The notes under the pieces are model-generated. The model saw only the letters and a program-made list of their open reading frames with translations, was not told the DNA's origin and did no database searches. Below, in pieces: positions 1 to 8,761 of a stretch of DNA of 20,283 bases. The DNA is from JALXCG01 sp026991065 [NCBI: Gemmatimonadota bacterium]. GTDB taxonomy: Bacteria; GCA-2686955. Within the stretch, counting starts at the first letter, position 1, and each line of letters starts with the position of its first letter. The stretch lies in contig JALXCG010000372.1 in NCBI GenBank assembly GCA_026991065.1, positions 1-20,283 on the forward strand, in the 5' to 3' direction. Made by a program: the position numbers and the translations under genes.

Positions 1-956
1 GTGACGCTGGCCACGGTGGCGGTCACATACCCCTGGTCGTAGGCCCATTGCAGCAAGGTCAGGTATTCATCCGTGGTGACCTCGATCTGACCGATGGAGA
101 AATCATGGGTAAGTGTGACCTGGCGCCGATCGACGCCGCAACGCGCGACGCCATCTCCCATGACAAACTGCCCCGCCGGAACCTGCACCTGTCCCCCGGG
201 CTGCGGCGGCAGCACATCGACGCAGGGTTCATTGCACTCCTCGCACTCAAAAAGTTTGCAGGAGATCGCTTGAGCAATGGCAACGTAGCAGTCTCCGCAG
301 ACACCTCCGCTCCAGCAGTCATCGCAGTTCAACACCAGCGTCATCGCCCAGGTGCACCAATCGAGCCCGGCCAAACAGGAATCCGCCACACACTGAGCGC
401 ACTCCGGAGTCGCCGCGGGAGGCTCGGAAGAGTCCAGAGCGGTGAGGTGCCCCCGCACCACCTTCCGCCGGGCCGGAAAAACAGTACGCGCATAGCCACT
501 CTCGGTGGCGATCGAGAGTCGCTCAATCCGCCCCTGGCTGGGATCCATCTCGAATTCGAAGAAGTACACGGTGCTGCGGCCGGTCAACGGCTGAACCAGA
601 AAACTCCAGCTCGGCGCCCCGGTCGCCGGGGGAGCGGCGGAACCAAAGAGCGACCGGCCACCCGGCCCCTGTAGAGGAACCAGTGCGAGTCGCTGGGTCG
701 CCACGCGGGAAAAGACGGCATGGTCGAGGTCCAGGCTCCAGCCATGTGCGACCAGTTCCGCGCCCACTCCCGACCCCACCGCGGCGGCGATCTGCGGACG
801 CGCAGCGGCAAAGCGCACAGGCTCGCGGCAGGCGGCGATGAGATCGGTCTGCCCCGTATCGAAACAGGCGTGCTCGCTGCCGTACGCCGCTGTCGTCCCC
901 TGCATGGTGAAGATCCAACCAAATACCACGAACCAAATCTGCGGAATGCTACGCAT
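1..956 (-). CDS. Secreted Cys-rich protein with FGE/sulfatase-modifying-factor domain (C-terminus beyond window)
   Basis: Reading from ATG at 956 to the left edge gives 318 codons without a stop. A good Shine-Dalgarno GGAG (962-965, read on the minus strand) lies 5 nt upstream. Residues 1-25 look like a signal peptide with a hydrophobic core (IWFVVFGWIF). Residues 30-180 match nothing I recognise. Residues 186-245 hold 12 cysteines, including CAQC, CDDC, CGDC and CEEC. From about residue 257 the sequence VPAGQFVMGD, then RRQVTLTHDFSIGQIEVTTDEY, is the typical start of an FGE/SUMF1 (formylglycine-generating-enzyme-like) fold. True FGEs oxidise a sulfatase cysteine; many secreted bacterial relatives have no proven activity, and the catalytic part lies outside the window. 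The gene follows the subtilase on the same strand after a 140-nt gap, so co-transcription is possible. Domain call is fairly sure; activity is unknown. Confidence 0.8.
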   Translation of the reverse strand, partial: MRSIPQIWFVVFGWIFTMQGTTAAYGSEHACFDTGQTDLIAACREPVRFAAARPQIAAAVGSGVGAELVAHGWSLDLDHAVFSRVATQRLALVPLQGPGGRSLFGSAAPPATGAPSWSFLVQPLTGRSTVYFFEFEMDPSQGRIERLSIATESGYARTVFPARRKVVRGHLTALDSSEPPAATPECAQCVADSCLAGLDWCTWAMTLVLNCDDCWSGGVCGDCYVAIAQAISCKLFECEECNEPCVDVLPPQPGGQVQVPAGQFVMGDGVARCGVDRRQVTLTHDFSIGQIEVTTDEYLTLLQWAYDQGYVTATVASV

Positions 957-1096
957 GCCGTCTCCAGGCGGCCCATTCGGGCCAAGAGGAACACTTGTAA
1001 TTGGCGGCACTTACAAACCAGAGTTCACACTCCCGAGGGCCGTCGAAACCGAATCCAAGCACAGGATAACCAATTTTCAGCGGCGGGGAAACTGCC

Positions 1097-3877
1097 TCAC
1101 TCCACTGGGCGCACAACCAGATCGAAACCAGCCCGCACCCAGTCCTCAAGAGGAAGAGTGCCGACCACTGTATCGACACGATAGGTGTTGGGCGGCGTGG
1201 GGATCGGAACCACCAACTCCAGCGGCTGCGTCACCCGCGCCCCCGCCGGCAGCAGCGTCGCCGTGGCGAGGGGGATCTGTTTCACCGGCCCAAGCCCACT
1301 GACCTCGATCCAGGCATCCACCACCAGATCCACGCCCGCCGCATTCTCCAGAGTCGCCTCCCAAGTTGCGGTACCGCCGACCGGAACCGAGTCCGGCAAA
1401 TCACTCAGCGTCAGGAGCAGGGTGTGGCCGGGCGGATTCACCCACAGATCATCGATAAACCACCCTTCATGGCCCACCGAAGTATCGGAAGCAAAGTGGA
1501 ATCGAAAGCGCGCTTCGCCGGCGCGGTCGCCGAGGTCGAAAATCTCGGGGCGCCAGTCGTGGGTGCCGCTGAAGCAGGGAGTCCCGGGCGCCAGGGTTGA
1601 ACGGAAACCGCCATAGGCCCGATAGGGATAGCCGGATTGTGGAGTGATTACTTCGAAGGGACCGCCATCGATCGAGACCTCCACGATTCCACCATCGTAC
1701 GCGGTTGTATCATCCTTGGTTTCCGCCTCGATGCGATGCCAGAACCGCAACTCGCTGGCCGCGGCGATGTCAAAACAGTGCGTCAAGAGAGTGGCGTCCT
1801 GCACATCTGCATAGTTGCCGCGTCCGGTCGATCCCAACTTCCAGGCCAGGCTCCCCCCGGGAGTCCGGTTGTGCTGTGTGGAGATGTGCCACTCATCACC
1901 AAAACCCGGATAGATGGAGGTGTGGGTCCAGCCATTCGCGCCGCTTTCGACATCATCCGCGAACGGTTCCGGGAAGAGAAAATCGGCAGTCGCCGCCTGC
2001 TGTGCTACTACCGCGGCGGACGCCTCAACCGGCAGATAACCGCAGCGATCCGCCTGCAGAGCGTAGACCGAGTCCGCGGGCACCGGAGCGATCCAGTACT
2101 CGCCGGCGGCGTCGGTGAAGACCGGATCGATCGGCGTGTCCACAACCACGACCTGGGCGGCAACCACCGGCTGCCCGCTCTCGTCGAGAACCGCTCCGCG
2201 AATTGCACCGGCCGGGGTCGCGACCAGGGTTGGGCTCCAGATCGTGGTGTCCTGTGCGGCAATGACCGCCGTCCGGGATGCATTCAGATGGCCGAAGCAG
2301 GTTGCCTCCACCACATATTCCGACCCCGCCGGCAGCCAGAGGGCGAAACTGCCGTTGCTGTCGGTGCGGGTAACATGGGGCCAGCCCGCCGCCGCGATCC
2401 GCGCCTCCAGGGGTGCGCCGCTGGCGGCATCCGTGACCCGCCCGGCAAGCAAGCCCAAACCGGCGACTGCCGCCTGATAAGCCGCTTCGAGATCGATCAC
2501 CCCCCAACCGTAGTCATTGTCCGGGCCGGATGCTCCCAGATCGCGCGCAGTCTCTTGCAGGATCAACTTGATCGTCGTCGGATCGAGATTGGGGTTGGCC
2601 TGTTTGAGTAGGGCGACGGCACCGGCCACATGCGGAGCCGCCATCGAGGTGCCGGACATCAGTGCATAGGGTGCACCAAGATCCGGTGGAATCGAGGAGC
2701 GAATCGCGTCGCCGGGAGCAACCGCGGCGGGCTTGATGCTGAGATGATCGCAGTGACTCGGCCCCCGCGAAGAGTAGTTGGTGATCGCCTCGGCGGAGTT
2801 CAACGCTCCAGTGGCGAAGATGTTGACCTGCGTGGTCGCCCGATTCTTGGGTGACGTGATCGACTCCCTCTTGGGACCGCCGTTTCCGGCGCTGAAGATC
2901 ACCGTGGAGCCCACCGCTTCGCAGTTGTCGATCGCCTCGTAGAATGTACTCTTGCAACGGGTCTGCAGGTCGCTCCAGGAGTTGCTGATCACATCCGGGT
3001 TGTCAGCAGTGGCCGGGTTGCCGTCGGGATCCGCGGCCCACTCGAGCGCCCCCAGCGCCTTGCCGATGAAATCCCCCACGCCGGTTATCGCGAGGGCGGC
3101 GATCCATTCCGCGTCCGGCGCCACGCCCACCGTATCGCCGGGAACTGAGCCGCAGATGATCCCCATGGTGTGGGTGCCATGACTCTCCTGATCAAAAGGG
3201 TCGTCGCTGCCCCAACTGGGATCGAGCCAATGGTGCCGCCAATCGGTTCCGTCGCGCCCACGCCACTTCTGCGAGAGTGCCGGGTGGGTGTCGTCCACCC
3301 CCGTGTCGATGTTGCAGACCACAGTTCCACGGCCGGTGATCCCGCGCGCCCAGAGCGCCGGCGCACCGATCATGTCCAAACCCCATTCGTGGGTTGAGTT
3401 GCTCCGCGCCGGCGCCAGCGCCCGCTCGACCGGTGCATCGAGAACCACTGGAGAATCTTCATAGATCTCCTCCACCTCCTGCATCGCGGCAACTTCCCGA
3501 ATCACGGCCACCGGAGCGCTGAAGGCGACCGCATTCACGATCCAGTAGGGGCGCACCTCCTCCACCACGCCGGCACGGTCCCATTCATGCAACCGGTCCA
3601 TCAGTCGGGCCTGGGTGCGCCAAGCGGTTCTCTGCAGTTCGCCGACCAGCCGCTCGTGCCGCAGCGAAGCGCTCCACCCCTCGCGGTAGAGTTGATGTTC
3701 CAGCGCCACCACCGGCGGCCGTTCCGTGAGAACCGCGATCACCGCAACCCGGTCGTCATCATCGGCTGCCCGCAGCACAGGCTCAAGTTCCGCAGTGATC
3801 TGTCCGGCGCTCGCCGGCGCCAGCCACGCAAGCCACAGGCCCCACCTTACCGCCGTCACCATGCTCTCTCTCCGCAT
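1097..3877 (-). CDS. Secreted subtilisin-family (S8) serine protease, bacillopeptidase F-like
   Basis: 926 residues. The signal peptide is about 1-24 (WGLWLAWLAPASA). An I9-like propeptide region (about 40-150) precedes the S8 catalytic domain (about 165-470). The triad is visible: Asp191 in NIDTGVDDTHP, His233 in SHGTHTMG and Ser411 in SGTSMAAPHVAG, with oxyanion Asn332 in SAGNGG. Two carboxypeptidase-regulatory-like beta domains follow (about 474-555 and 556-635). A jelly-roll domain like that of immune inhibitor A/MAM proteins spans about 636-815 (DDVESGANGW to GWFIDDLWV), and a final Ig-like segment runs to the C-terminus. This architecture suits an exported, autoprocessed protease degrading extracellular protein. 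ATG 3877 has GAGG 5 nt upstream; an alternative ATG at 3862 follows AGAGAG and gives a shorter signal peptide. No T9SS-type C-terminal sorting signal is evident. Confidence 0.95.
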   Translation of the reverse strand: MRRESMVTAVRWGLWLAWLAPASAGQITAELEPVLRAADDDDRVAVIAVLTERPPVVALEHQLYREGWSASLRHERLVGELQRTAWRTQARLMDRLHEWDRAGVVEEVRPYWIVNAVAFSAPVAVIREVAAMQEVEEIYEDSPVVLDAPVERALAPARSNSTHEWGLDMIGAPALWARGITGRGTVVCNIDTGVDDTHPALSQKWRGRDGTDWRHHWLDPSWGSDDPFDQESHGTHTMGIICGSVPGDTVGVAPDAEWIAALAITGVGDFIGKALGALEWAADPDGNPATADNPDVISNSWSDLQTRCKSTFYEAIDNCEAVGSTVIFSAGNGGPKRESITSPKNRATTQVNIFATGALNSAEAITNYSSRGPSHCDHLSIKPAAVAPGDAIRSSIPPDLGAPYALMSGTSMAAPHVAGAVALLKQANPNLDPTTIKLILQETARDLGASGPDNDYGWGVIDLEAAYQAAVAGLGLLAGRVTDAASGAPLEARIAAAGWPHVTRTDSNGSFALWLPAGSEYVVEATCFGHLNASRTAVIAAQDTTIWSPTLVATPAGAIRGAVLDESGQPVVAAQVVVVDTPIDPVFTDAAGEYWIAPVPADSVYALQADRCGYLPVEASAAVVAQQAATADFLFPEPFADDVESGANGWTHTSIYPGFGDEWHISTQHNRTPGGSLAWKLGSTGRGNYADVQDATLLTHCFDIAAASELRFWHRIEAETKDDTTAYDGGIVEVSIDGGPFEVITPQSGYPYRAYGGFRSTLAPGTPCFSGTHDWRPEIFDLGDRAGEARFRFHFASDTSVGHEGWFIDDLWVNPPGHTLLLTLSDLPDSVPVGGTATWEATLENAAGVDLVVDAWIEVSGLGPVKQIPLATATLLPAGARVTQPLELVVPIPTPPNTYRVDTVVGTLPLEDWVRAGFDLVVRPVE

Positions 3878-3986
3878 CGCACCCTCGTCGTTGGTTTACT
3901 CGCTGCGGGCGCAGACCACCCAGGGACTTCCCGGACCATGATGTGCGCGCCCGAACACTATTCAATGCAGTCACTTGGACAGCCCC

Positions 3987-3994
3987 AGTCTAGC
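3987..3994 (-). promoter_or_regulatory. Candidate -10 element for the subtilase gene
   Basis: On the minus strand this reads GCTAGACT, with TAGACT as a possible -10 hexamer about 110 nt before the protease start codon. No good -35 box lies 16-18 nt upstream. The call rests on resemblance to three other GCTAG-type elements upstream of genes in this window, so it is weak. Confidence 0.25.
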
Positions 3995-4080
3995 CCAGAC
4001 CGGAGCCCGCAGGAGCCCGAAACCGAACGGCAGAGGAGCCCCCCCGCCACTCTTTTCACTTTTTTGCACCAGGCGGGAAC

Positions 4081-4088
4081 GCTAGGCT
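4081..4088 (+). promoter_or_regulatory. Candidate -10 element for the ABC operon
   Basis: GCTAGGCT contains TAGGCT as a possible -10 hexamer about 160 nt before the ATPase start codon. A T-run at 4060-4065 sits at the -35 distance (17-nt spacer) but is not TTGACA-like. It would give a leader of roughly 150 nt. Weak evidence. Confidence 0.25.
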
Positions 4089-4246
4089 GCGCTCGCGTGT
4101 ATGCGGCTTTTATCCGTCGTCAGTGGGGTTCGTGACTGCGATGCGGCGCCGTTCCGAACAATGGGGGCAGCCAGCCCAAAACTCCGCGCCACCGCGAGGA
4201 TCGCTCCCCGCCCCCTCAGCCAAAACAGTGATGGGACAATGACAAG

Positions 4247-4972
4247 ATGATCGAGATCGACAATCTCTGCCGGAGTTTCGGCAGCCTCGTCGCAGTGGAT
4301 GGCGTGAGCTTCCGCGTTGAACGGGGAGAGGTGTTGGGTTTTCTTGGACCGAATGGCGCAGGGAAATCCACGACCATGAAAATGCTCACGGGCTTTTTGG
4401 CCCCCACCAGTGGCACCGCGCGGATCTGCGGCATCGACATTCAGGAGGATCCGATCAAGGCCAAGGCGCGCATCGGTTACCTGCCGGAGGGCGCGCCCCT
4501 CTACGCCGATATGACGCCGGCCGAACTGCTCAATTTTGTTGCCGAGGCTCGTGGATTCGGCCCGACGGAGAGGGCGGCGATGGTCGAAGAGGCGGTGCTC
4601 AAGCTGCACCTGGAAGCGGTGTTGAATCAGCGCATCGAAACCCTCTCCAAGGGTTTCAAGCGGCGCGTCGGCTTGGCGCAGGCCATCTTCCACGACCCCG
4701 ATGTGCTGGTCCTGGACGAGCCCACCGACGGCCTCGATCCGAATCAAAAACATGATGTCCGCCAACTGATTCGGCAGATGGCCCCGAACAAGGTAATTGT
4801 CCTCTCCACACACATCCTGGAAGAGGTCGACGCAGTCTGTACCCGGGCCATCATCATCGCCGATGGCCAACTGCGCTTCGACGGTACTCCCGAAGAGCTG
4901 CGCGCACGATCCACGACCGGCAAACTGGAAGACGTGTTCCGCGAGATCACCACCAGCCCCAAGAGCAACTAG
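4247..4972 (+). CDS. ABC transporter ATP-binding protein, GldA-like
   Basis: 241 residues, a single ABC ATPase domain. The Walker A is GPNGAGKS (34-41). The Q-loop region reads GYLPEGAPLY (78-87), the variant common in GldA/ABC-2 exporters. The signature helix is degenerate (LSKGFKRR, from about 133). The Walker B is VLVLDEPTD (153-161) and the H-loop histidine is His189 in LSTHI. The protein energises the membrane permease encoded 11 nt downstream, forming a type ABC-2 exporter at the cytoplasmic membrane. It is the first gene of a four-gene operon whose other members (GldF-, GldG- and DUF4340-like) fix the assignment to the Gld-type system. The start has only a weak Shine-Dalgarno (GGGAC, about 12 nt upstream). 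The transported substrate cannot be read from the sequence. Confidence 0.93.
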   Translation: MIEIDNLCRSFGSLVAVDGVSFRVERGEVLGFLGPNGAGKSTTMKMLTGFLAPTSGTARICGIDIQEDPIKAKARIGYLPEGAPLYADMTPAELLNFVAEARGFGPTERAAMVEEAVLKLHLEAVLNQRIETLSKGFKRRVGLAQAIFHDPDVLVLDEPTDGLDPNQKHDVRQLIRQMAPNKVIVLSTHILEEVDAVCTRAIIIADGQLRFDGTPEELRARSTTGKLEDVFREITTSPKSN

Positions 4973-4983
4973 GGAGCCTCCTC

Positions 4984-5718
4984 ATGCGCAACATGATTAC
5001 TGTGTTCAAGCGGGAGTTATCGGGTTATTTCGCAACTCCTCTTGCCTATGTCTTTCTCGTGATCTTCCTGATCCTCACCGGTGTATTCACCTTCTATTTG
5101 GGAGGCTTTTTCGAGCGCGAACAGGCCGACCTGCAACCGTTTTTCGCCTTTCACCCCTGGCTTTACCTCTTCCTGATTCCAGCGCTCTCCATGCGCTTGT
5201 GGGCCGAAGAGCGCAAGAGCGGAACCATTGAACTCCTGCTCACGCTGCCACTCACCATGGGGCAAGCAGTGACGGGGAAGTTCCTGGCCGCCTGGGCATT
5301 CACCGCGATCGCACTGGTGCTCACCTTCCCCATCTGGCTCACGGTCAACTACCTGGGCAATCCCGACAACGGGGTCATCATCACCGCCTACATCGGCAGT
5401 CTGTTGATGGCCGGCGGCTATCTGGCCATCGGCGCTTTCGTCTCGGCACTCACCCGCAATCAGGTCATCGCTTTCGTGGTCACGGTCATGATTACTCTGG
5501 GCTTTGTCCTGGCCGGCTTCCCGGCGGTCCAGGATATCTTCGCGACCTGGGCCCCCCAGGCGGTCATCGACACCATCAGCTCCATGAGTTTCCTGACCCA
5601 CTTTCAGGGGCTCTCCCGTGGAGTGATCGATCTTCGGGATCTGATCTTCTTCGCCTCGCTGATCGGCTGCTTCCTCGCCGCCAATGCCCTCACCGTTGAC
5701 CTCAAGAAAGCCGACTAG
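4984..5718 (+). CDS. ABC-2 type permease, GldF-like
   Basis: 244 residues with six predicted membrane helices (about 18-40, 58-72, 99-121, 133-157, 161-180, 219-237). The ABC-2 motif EERKSGTIELLLTLPL lies at 75-90, after helix 2, where this family couples to its ATPase. Hydrophobic, with a short N-terminal amphipathic segment (MRNMITVFKRELSGYF), as in GldF and NosY-type permeases. The ribosome-binding site AGGGAG sits 7 nt before ATG 4984. Gaps of 11 nt to the ATPase and 8 nt to the next gene indicate one transcript. It forms the membrane pore of the exporter, probably as a dimer. Family assignment is sure; substrate unknown. Confidence 0.93.
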   Translation: MRNMITVFKRELSGYFATPLAYVFLVIFLILTGVFTFYLGGFFEREQADLQPFFAFHPWLYLFLIPALSMRLWAEERKSGTIELLLTLPLTMGQAVTGKFLAAWAFTAIALVLTFPIWLTVNYLGNPDNGVIITAYIGSLLMAGGYLAIGAFVSALTRNQVIAFVVTVMITLGFVLAGFPAVQDIFATWAPQAVIDTISSMSFLTHFQGLSRGVIDLRDLIFFASLIGCFLAANALTVDLKKAD

Positions 5719-5726
5719 GAGCCACC

Positions 5727-7580
5727 ATGCAGAGAAAATACAACACGACGCTTGGCCTGGCCGTCCTCTTGGGGCTGTTTTTCGCAATCAACCTCTTTGC
5801 CGGCACCGTTTTTCGTTCGGTTCGTCTGGATCTGACCGAAGGGGGTCTTTACACCCTTTCGGACGGCACCAAGAACATCCTGCGGAATCTCGACGAGCCG
5901 ATTCACCTGCGCTTCTATTTCTCCCAGCGTCTCGCCAACGACCTGCCCGACATCAAGAGCTACGGCGACCGCGTGCGCGAGCTACTGGAAGAGTACGCGG
6001 CACACTCCAACGGCAAAGTGGAGTTGGAGGTGATCGATCCCGACCCGTTCTCTGAAGAGGAGGATCGCGCGGTCGCTTTCGGGCTCCAGGGAGCGCCGGC
6101 CAATGCGACCGGCGACCCGCTCTACTTCGGTTTGGCGGGAACCAATTCGACCGATCAGGAGGAGGTGATCCCCTTCTTTCAGGTCCGCCGTGAAGAGTTC
6201 CTCGAGTACGACATCACCAAGCTGATCCACAACCTCTCCAATCCCGAGAAGACAGTGGTCGGCGTCCTCTCCTCTCTGCCCATCATGGGTGCTGCTCCCA
6301 ACCCGATGAATCCACGCGCGTCCGCTCAGCCCTGGTTCATCATCGACAACCTGCGGCAGCTCTTCGAGGTGAAAGAGATCCCCGCGAGCGCAACCGAACT
6401 GCCGGAAGATCTTGGCGTCCTGGTGGTGATCCACCCCAAGGGACTGGACGACCAGCTGCTCTATTCGATCGACCAGTTTGTGCTTGGCGGTGGGCACATG
6501 GTCGCCTTCGTCGATCCCCATTGCGAGGCGGACGAGCCACCGACCGATCCACGCAACCCCATGGCGTCGATGGGAGCGGACCGCTCTTCCGACTTTGGGC
6601 CGCTGCTCAAGGCGTGGGGCGTTGAGATGTCCAAAGACGCCATTGTCGTGGATCGTCTGAATGCGCAACGCGTCGGCTATCAGGGCAAACCGGTCGACTA
6701 TGTGGCGTGGCTGGGGCTGCGTCAGGATGCCTGCTCCCAGGATGATCCGATCACCAGCGAGTTGGCACACCTCAACTTTGCCACGGCCGGCAAGCTGGCA
6801 GCGCTCGAAGATGCGACCACGACCTTCACCCCGGTCATCCACACCAGCGCTGAAGCGACCACGGTTCCGACCCGAGAGATCAGCTTCATGCCGGATCCCA
6901 ACCGCCTCCTGCGCGAGTATCAACCGGGCAGCGAACCGCTCACCTTGGCGGCACGGGTCAGTGGCACCGCCCAATCCGCCTACCCCACGGTTCCGGAAGG
7001 GGTCGAAGCGGAGAATCACATCGACAGCGGCGAAATCCAGATTCTTCTGGTGGCAGATGCCGACATGTTGGCGGACCGCTGGTGGGTCGACGTGCAAAAC
7101 TTCTTCGGCCGGCGCATCGCCGTCCCCAATGCCAACAATGCCGACCTGCTGGTCAATGCAGTCGACAATCTCTCCGGCAGCAACGACCTGATCAGCCTCC
7201 GCAGCCGCAGCACCTACAATCGTCCCTTCGACAAGGTGATCGAACTGCGCCGCAGTGCGGAGGCACGTTTCCGCGCCGAGGAGCAGTCCCTGGAGTCCAA
7301 GCTGCAGGAAACGGAAAGGCGCATCAGCGAGTTGCAGCAGCAGAAGAACGATCCGACCAGCAAGGTGATTCTCACTCCCGAGCAGCGCAACGAGATCAAC
7401 CGCTTCCGCCAGGAACAGGTCGAGACGCGCAAGCGCCTGCGTGATGTGCGTCACCAGTTGGCCAAAGAGATCGAGCGGCTCGGCATGTGGCTCAAACTCA
7501 TCAACATCGCCTTGATCCCGCTCTGTCTGATCATCTTTGCCGGGCTGCGCGCAACCGCAACCCACGAGAGGAGGAAGTGA
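5727..7580 (+). CDS. GldG-like ABC transporter auxiliary protein
   Basis: 617 residues. An N-terminal membrane helix (8-29) is followed by RLDLTEGGLYTLSDGTKNIL (33-52), the hallmark opening of GldG/ABC_transp_aux proteins. A large periplasmic region (about 55-500) has alternating alpha/beta segments, for example VVGVLSSLPIMG and LGVLVVIHPKGL, as in the family's Rossmann-like domain. A highly charged coiled coil spans about 506-586, and a second membrane helix about 588-607 ends in a short basic tail (ATHERRK). The topology therefore anchors both ends in the inner membrane with the bulk outside the cytoplasm. Shine-Dalgarno AGGAG lies 5 nt before the ATG. Its role in Bacteroidetes is in gliding; in other bacteria carrying this operon it is undefined. 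Confidence 0.92.
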   Translation: MQRKYNTTLGLAVLLGLFFAINLFAGTVFRSVRLDLTEGGLYTLSDGTKNILRNLDEPIHLRFYFSQRLANDLPDIKSYGDRVRELLEEYAAHSNGKVELEVIDPDPFSEEEDRAVAFGLQGAPANATGDPLYFGLAGTNSTDQEEVIPFFQVRREEFLEYDITKLIHNLSNPEKTVVGVLSSLPIMGAAPNPMNPRASAQPWFIIDNLRQLFEVKEIPASATELPEDLGVLVVIHPKGLDDQLLYSIDQFVLGGGHMVAFVDPHCEADEPPTDPRNPMASMGADRSSDFGPLLKAWGVEMSKDAIVVDRLNAQRVGYQGKPVDYVAWLGLRQDACSQDDPITSELAHLNFATAGKLAALEDATTTFTPVIHTSAEATTVPTREISFMPDPNRLLREYQPGSEPLTLAARVSGTAQSAYPTVPEGVEAENHIDSGEIQILLVADADMLADRWWVDVQNFFGRRIAVPNANNADLLVNAVDNLSGSNDLISLRSRSTYNRPFDKVIELRRSAEARFRAEEQSLESKLQETERRISELQQQKNDPTSKVILTPEQRNEINRFRQEQVETRKRLRDVRHQLAKEIERLGMWLKLINIALIPLCLIIFAGLRATATHERRK

Positions 7581-7583
7581 CCC

Positions 7584-8720
7584 ATGAACTCCAGGAACAT
7601 CGGCATTGCCGCCCTGGCGGCACTTCTCTTGCTCATGGTCGGGCTGGTTTTTCATCCGCGCACAGAGCACTCGACCCCCGGCGCAACGCAGTCGAATCTT
7701 CTCTTTCCCGATCTGGCGGACAAACTCAACGATGTCGCACGCATCGTGGTGGCGGATTCCGCGCAGACCTCAACGCTTGAAAAAAGCGAAGAGGGTTGGG
7801 TCTTGCGGGAAAAATCCGGTTTCCCGGCGGATATGAAACGCGTCCGGCAGACCCTGATCAGCCTGTCGGAGTTGCGCAAACTCGACCCCAAGACCTCGAG
7901 GCCGGAGCGCTATGAGCGCCTCGGCGTGCGCGACATCGACCAGGCCGGATCGGCGGCCAAGCGGATAGAACTGACCGATGCTCAGGGCAACACGATGGCT
8001 GGACTTCTGGTCGGCAAGCGACGCTCCGGCGCCGGAGATCCCGCATTCTACGTGCGTCCGGTGGGCCAGGCACAGGCCTGGTTGGTCGCGGGAGACCTGC
8101 GCTTGCAGAGCGACCCGAAGTCCTGGCTTGATCGCAATGTCCTGGCAATCAAGGCGGACCGGATGCGCGCAGTGGAGATCCGGCACCCGGATGGCAAAGA
8201 GTTGCGGGTCGCAAAGGTGGACAAAACCGCCAAGCGCTTCGACGTTCAGGATCTGCCGGCGGGGCGGGAGTTGCGCTATGCAACCATTGGCGATGGCGTG
8301 GGACGCGCCCTGGAACGTCTCACTTTCGACGATGTGTTTCCCGCCTCCGAAACAGAGATTCCGCAGAACGTGATCTCCGCCACTTTCCACACCTTCGATG
8401 GCGAGATCATCCACGCCAAGCTGTGGCAGTCCGGAGAGCAAAAACTCGCCCACTTCGAGGCCAGCTTCGATGAAGAAGCGATCGAACCGGAAGAACCTGA
8501 AGAGTCTCAAGAAGCAGCCGGCGACTCGACGGCAAGCGTCGAAGAGCAGGCGGGGGCTGATCTGGGACTGCTCTCACCCGATGCCGTCCGAGCAGAGGTC
8601 GATGCGCTGAACAGCAAACTGGGTTCGTGGGTCTACCAGCTTCCGAGCTACAGCTACGACCGCATGACAAAACAGATGAAGGACATGCTGAAGGAACCGG
8701 AAGCTGCAAAGAAGAGTTGA
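7584..8720 (+). CDS. DUF4340 protein, inner-membrane anchored
   Basis: 378 residues. One N-terminal membrane helix (about 4-23) is followed by a periplasmic region. The segments EEGWVLREKSGFPADMKRV (69-87) and ERYERLGV (108-115), with a threshold-like repeat of the same fold, match the DUF4340 domain that regularly follows GldG genes. An acidic linker (about 296-326, rich in Glu and Ser) precedes a C-terminal segment ending LPSYSYDRMTKQMKDMLK, the usual DUF4340 close. Start ATG 7584 has AGGAGG about 9 nt upstream and lies 3 nt after the gldG stop, so the two are translationally linked. No biochemical role is established; a part of the exporter complex is the sensible inference. Confidence 0.88.
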   Translation: MNSRNIGIAALAALLLLMVGLVFHPRTEHSTPGATQSNLLFPDLADKLNDVARIVVADSAQTSTLEKSEEGWVLREKSGFPADMKRVRQTLISLSELRKLDPKTSRPERYERLGVRDIDQAGSAAKRIELTDAQGNTMAGLLVGKRRSGAGDPAFYVRPVGQAQAWLVAGDLRLQSDPKSWLDRNVLAIKADRMRAVEIRHPDGKELRVAKVDKTAKRFDVQDLPAGRELRYATIGDGVGRALERLTFDDVFPASETEIPQNVISATFHTFDGEIIHAKLWQSGEQKLAHFEASFDEEAIEPEEPEESQEAAGDSTASVEEQAGADLGLLSPDAVRAEVDALNSKLGSWVYQLPSYSYDRMTKQMKDMLKEPEAAKKS

Positions 8721-8732
8721 TCCAAAAGCAGA

Positions 8733-8761
8733 GCGTGCGGGCCATCAACCGGCCCGCACGC
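8733..8761 (+). terminator. Hairpin terminator of the Gld-type operon
   Basis: A perfect 11-bp GC-rich stem GCGTGCGGGCC (8733-8743) pairs with GGCCCGCACGC (8751-8761) across a 7-nt loop, starting 12 nt after the DUF4340 stop. The downstream side is only mildly T-rich (CCTTCGACTTTCTGG), so it may be an imperfect intrinsic terminator or an mRNA 3'-end stabiliser. I see no gene in the rest of the gap up to 8998. Confidence 0.7.

Larger units (their letters stand above)
3878..4246. other. Divergent intergenic region between the protease and the ABC operon
   Basis: This 369-nt gap separates two divergently read genes and must carry promoters for both. It is more T-rich and less coding-like than its surroundings, with a run of six T at 4060-4065. 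I find one GCTAG-type -10 candidate facing each gene (listed separately). I see no palindrome, RNA gene or convincing small gene. Open frames that cross it lack a ribosome-binding site and recognisable protein sequence. Confidence 0.6.

Noticed and set aside
949-1179. 76-codon minus-strand frame between the subtilase and the FGE-domain gene
   Set aside because: It overlaps both neighbours, has no clear ribosome-binding site and matches nothing recognisable.
1637-2611. 324-codon plus-strand open frame inside the subtilase gene
   Set aside because: The minus strand encodes the complete catalytic triad and domains; the plus-strand product is low-complexity shadow sequence.
5982-7670. Long open frame (562 codons) on the minus strand inside the gldG-like gene
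   Set aside because: Its product has no recognisable family pattern, and the plus-strand frame gives a full-length GldG-like protein with a ribosome-binding site. High G+C content makes long antisense frames common.
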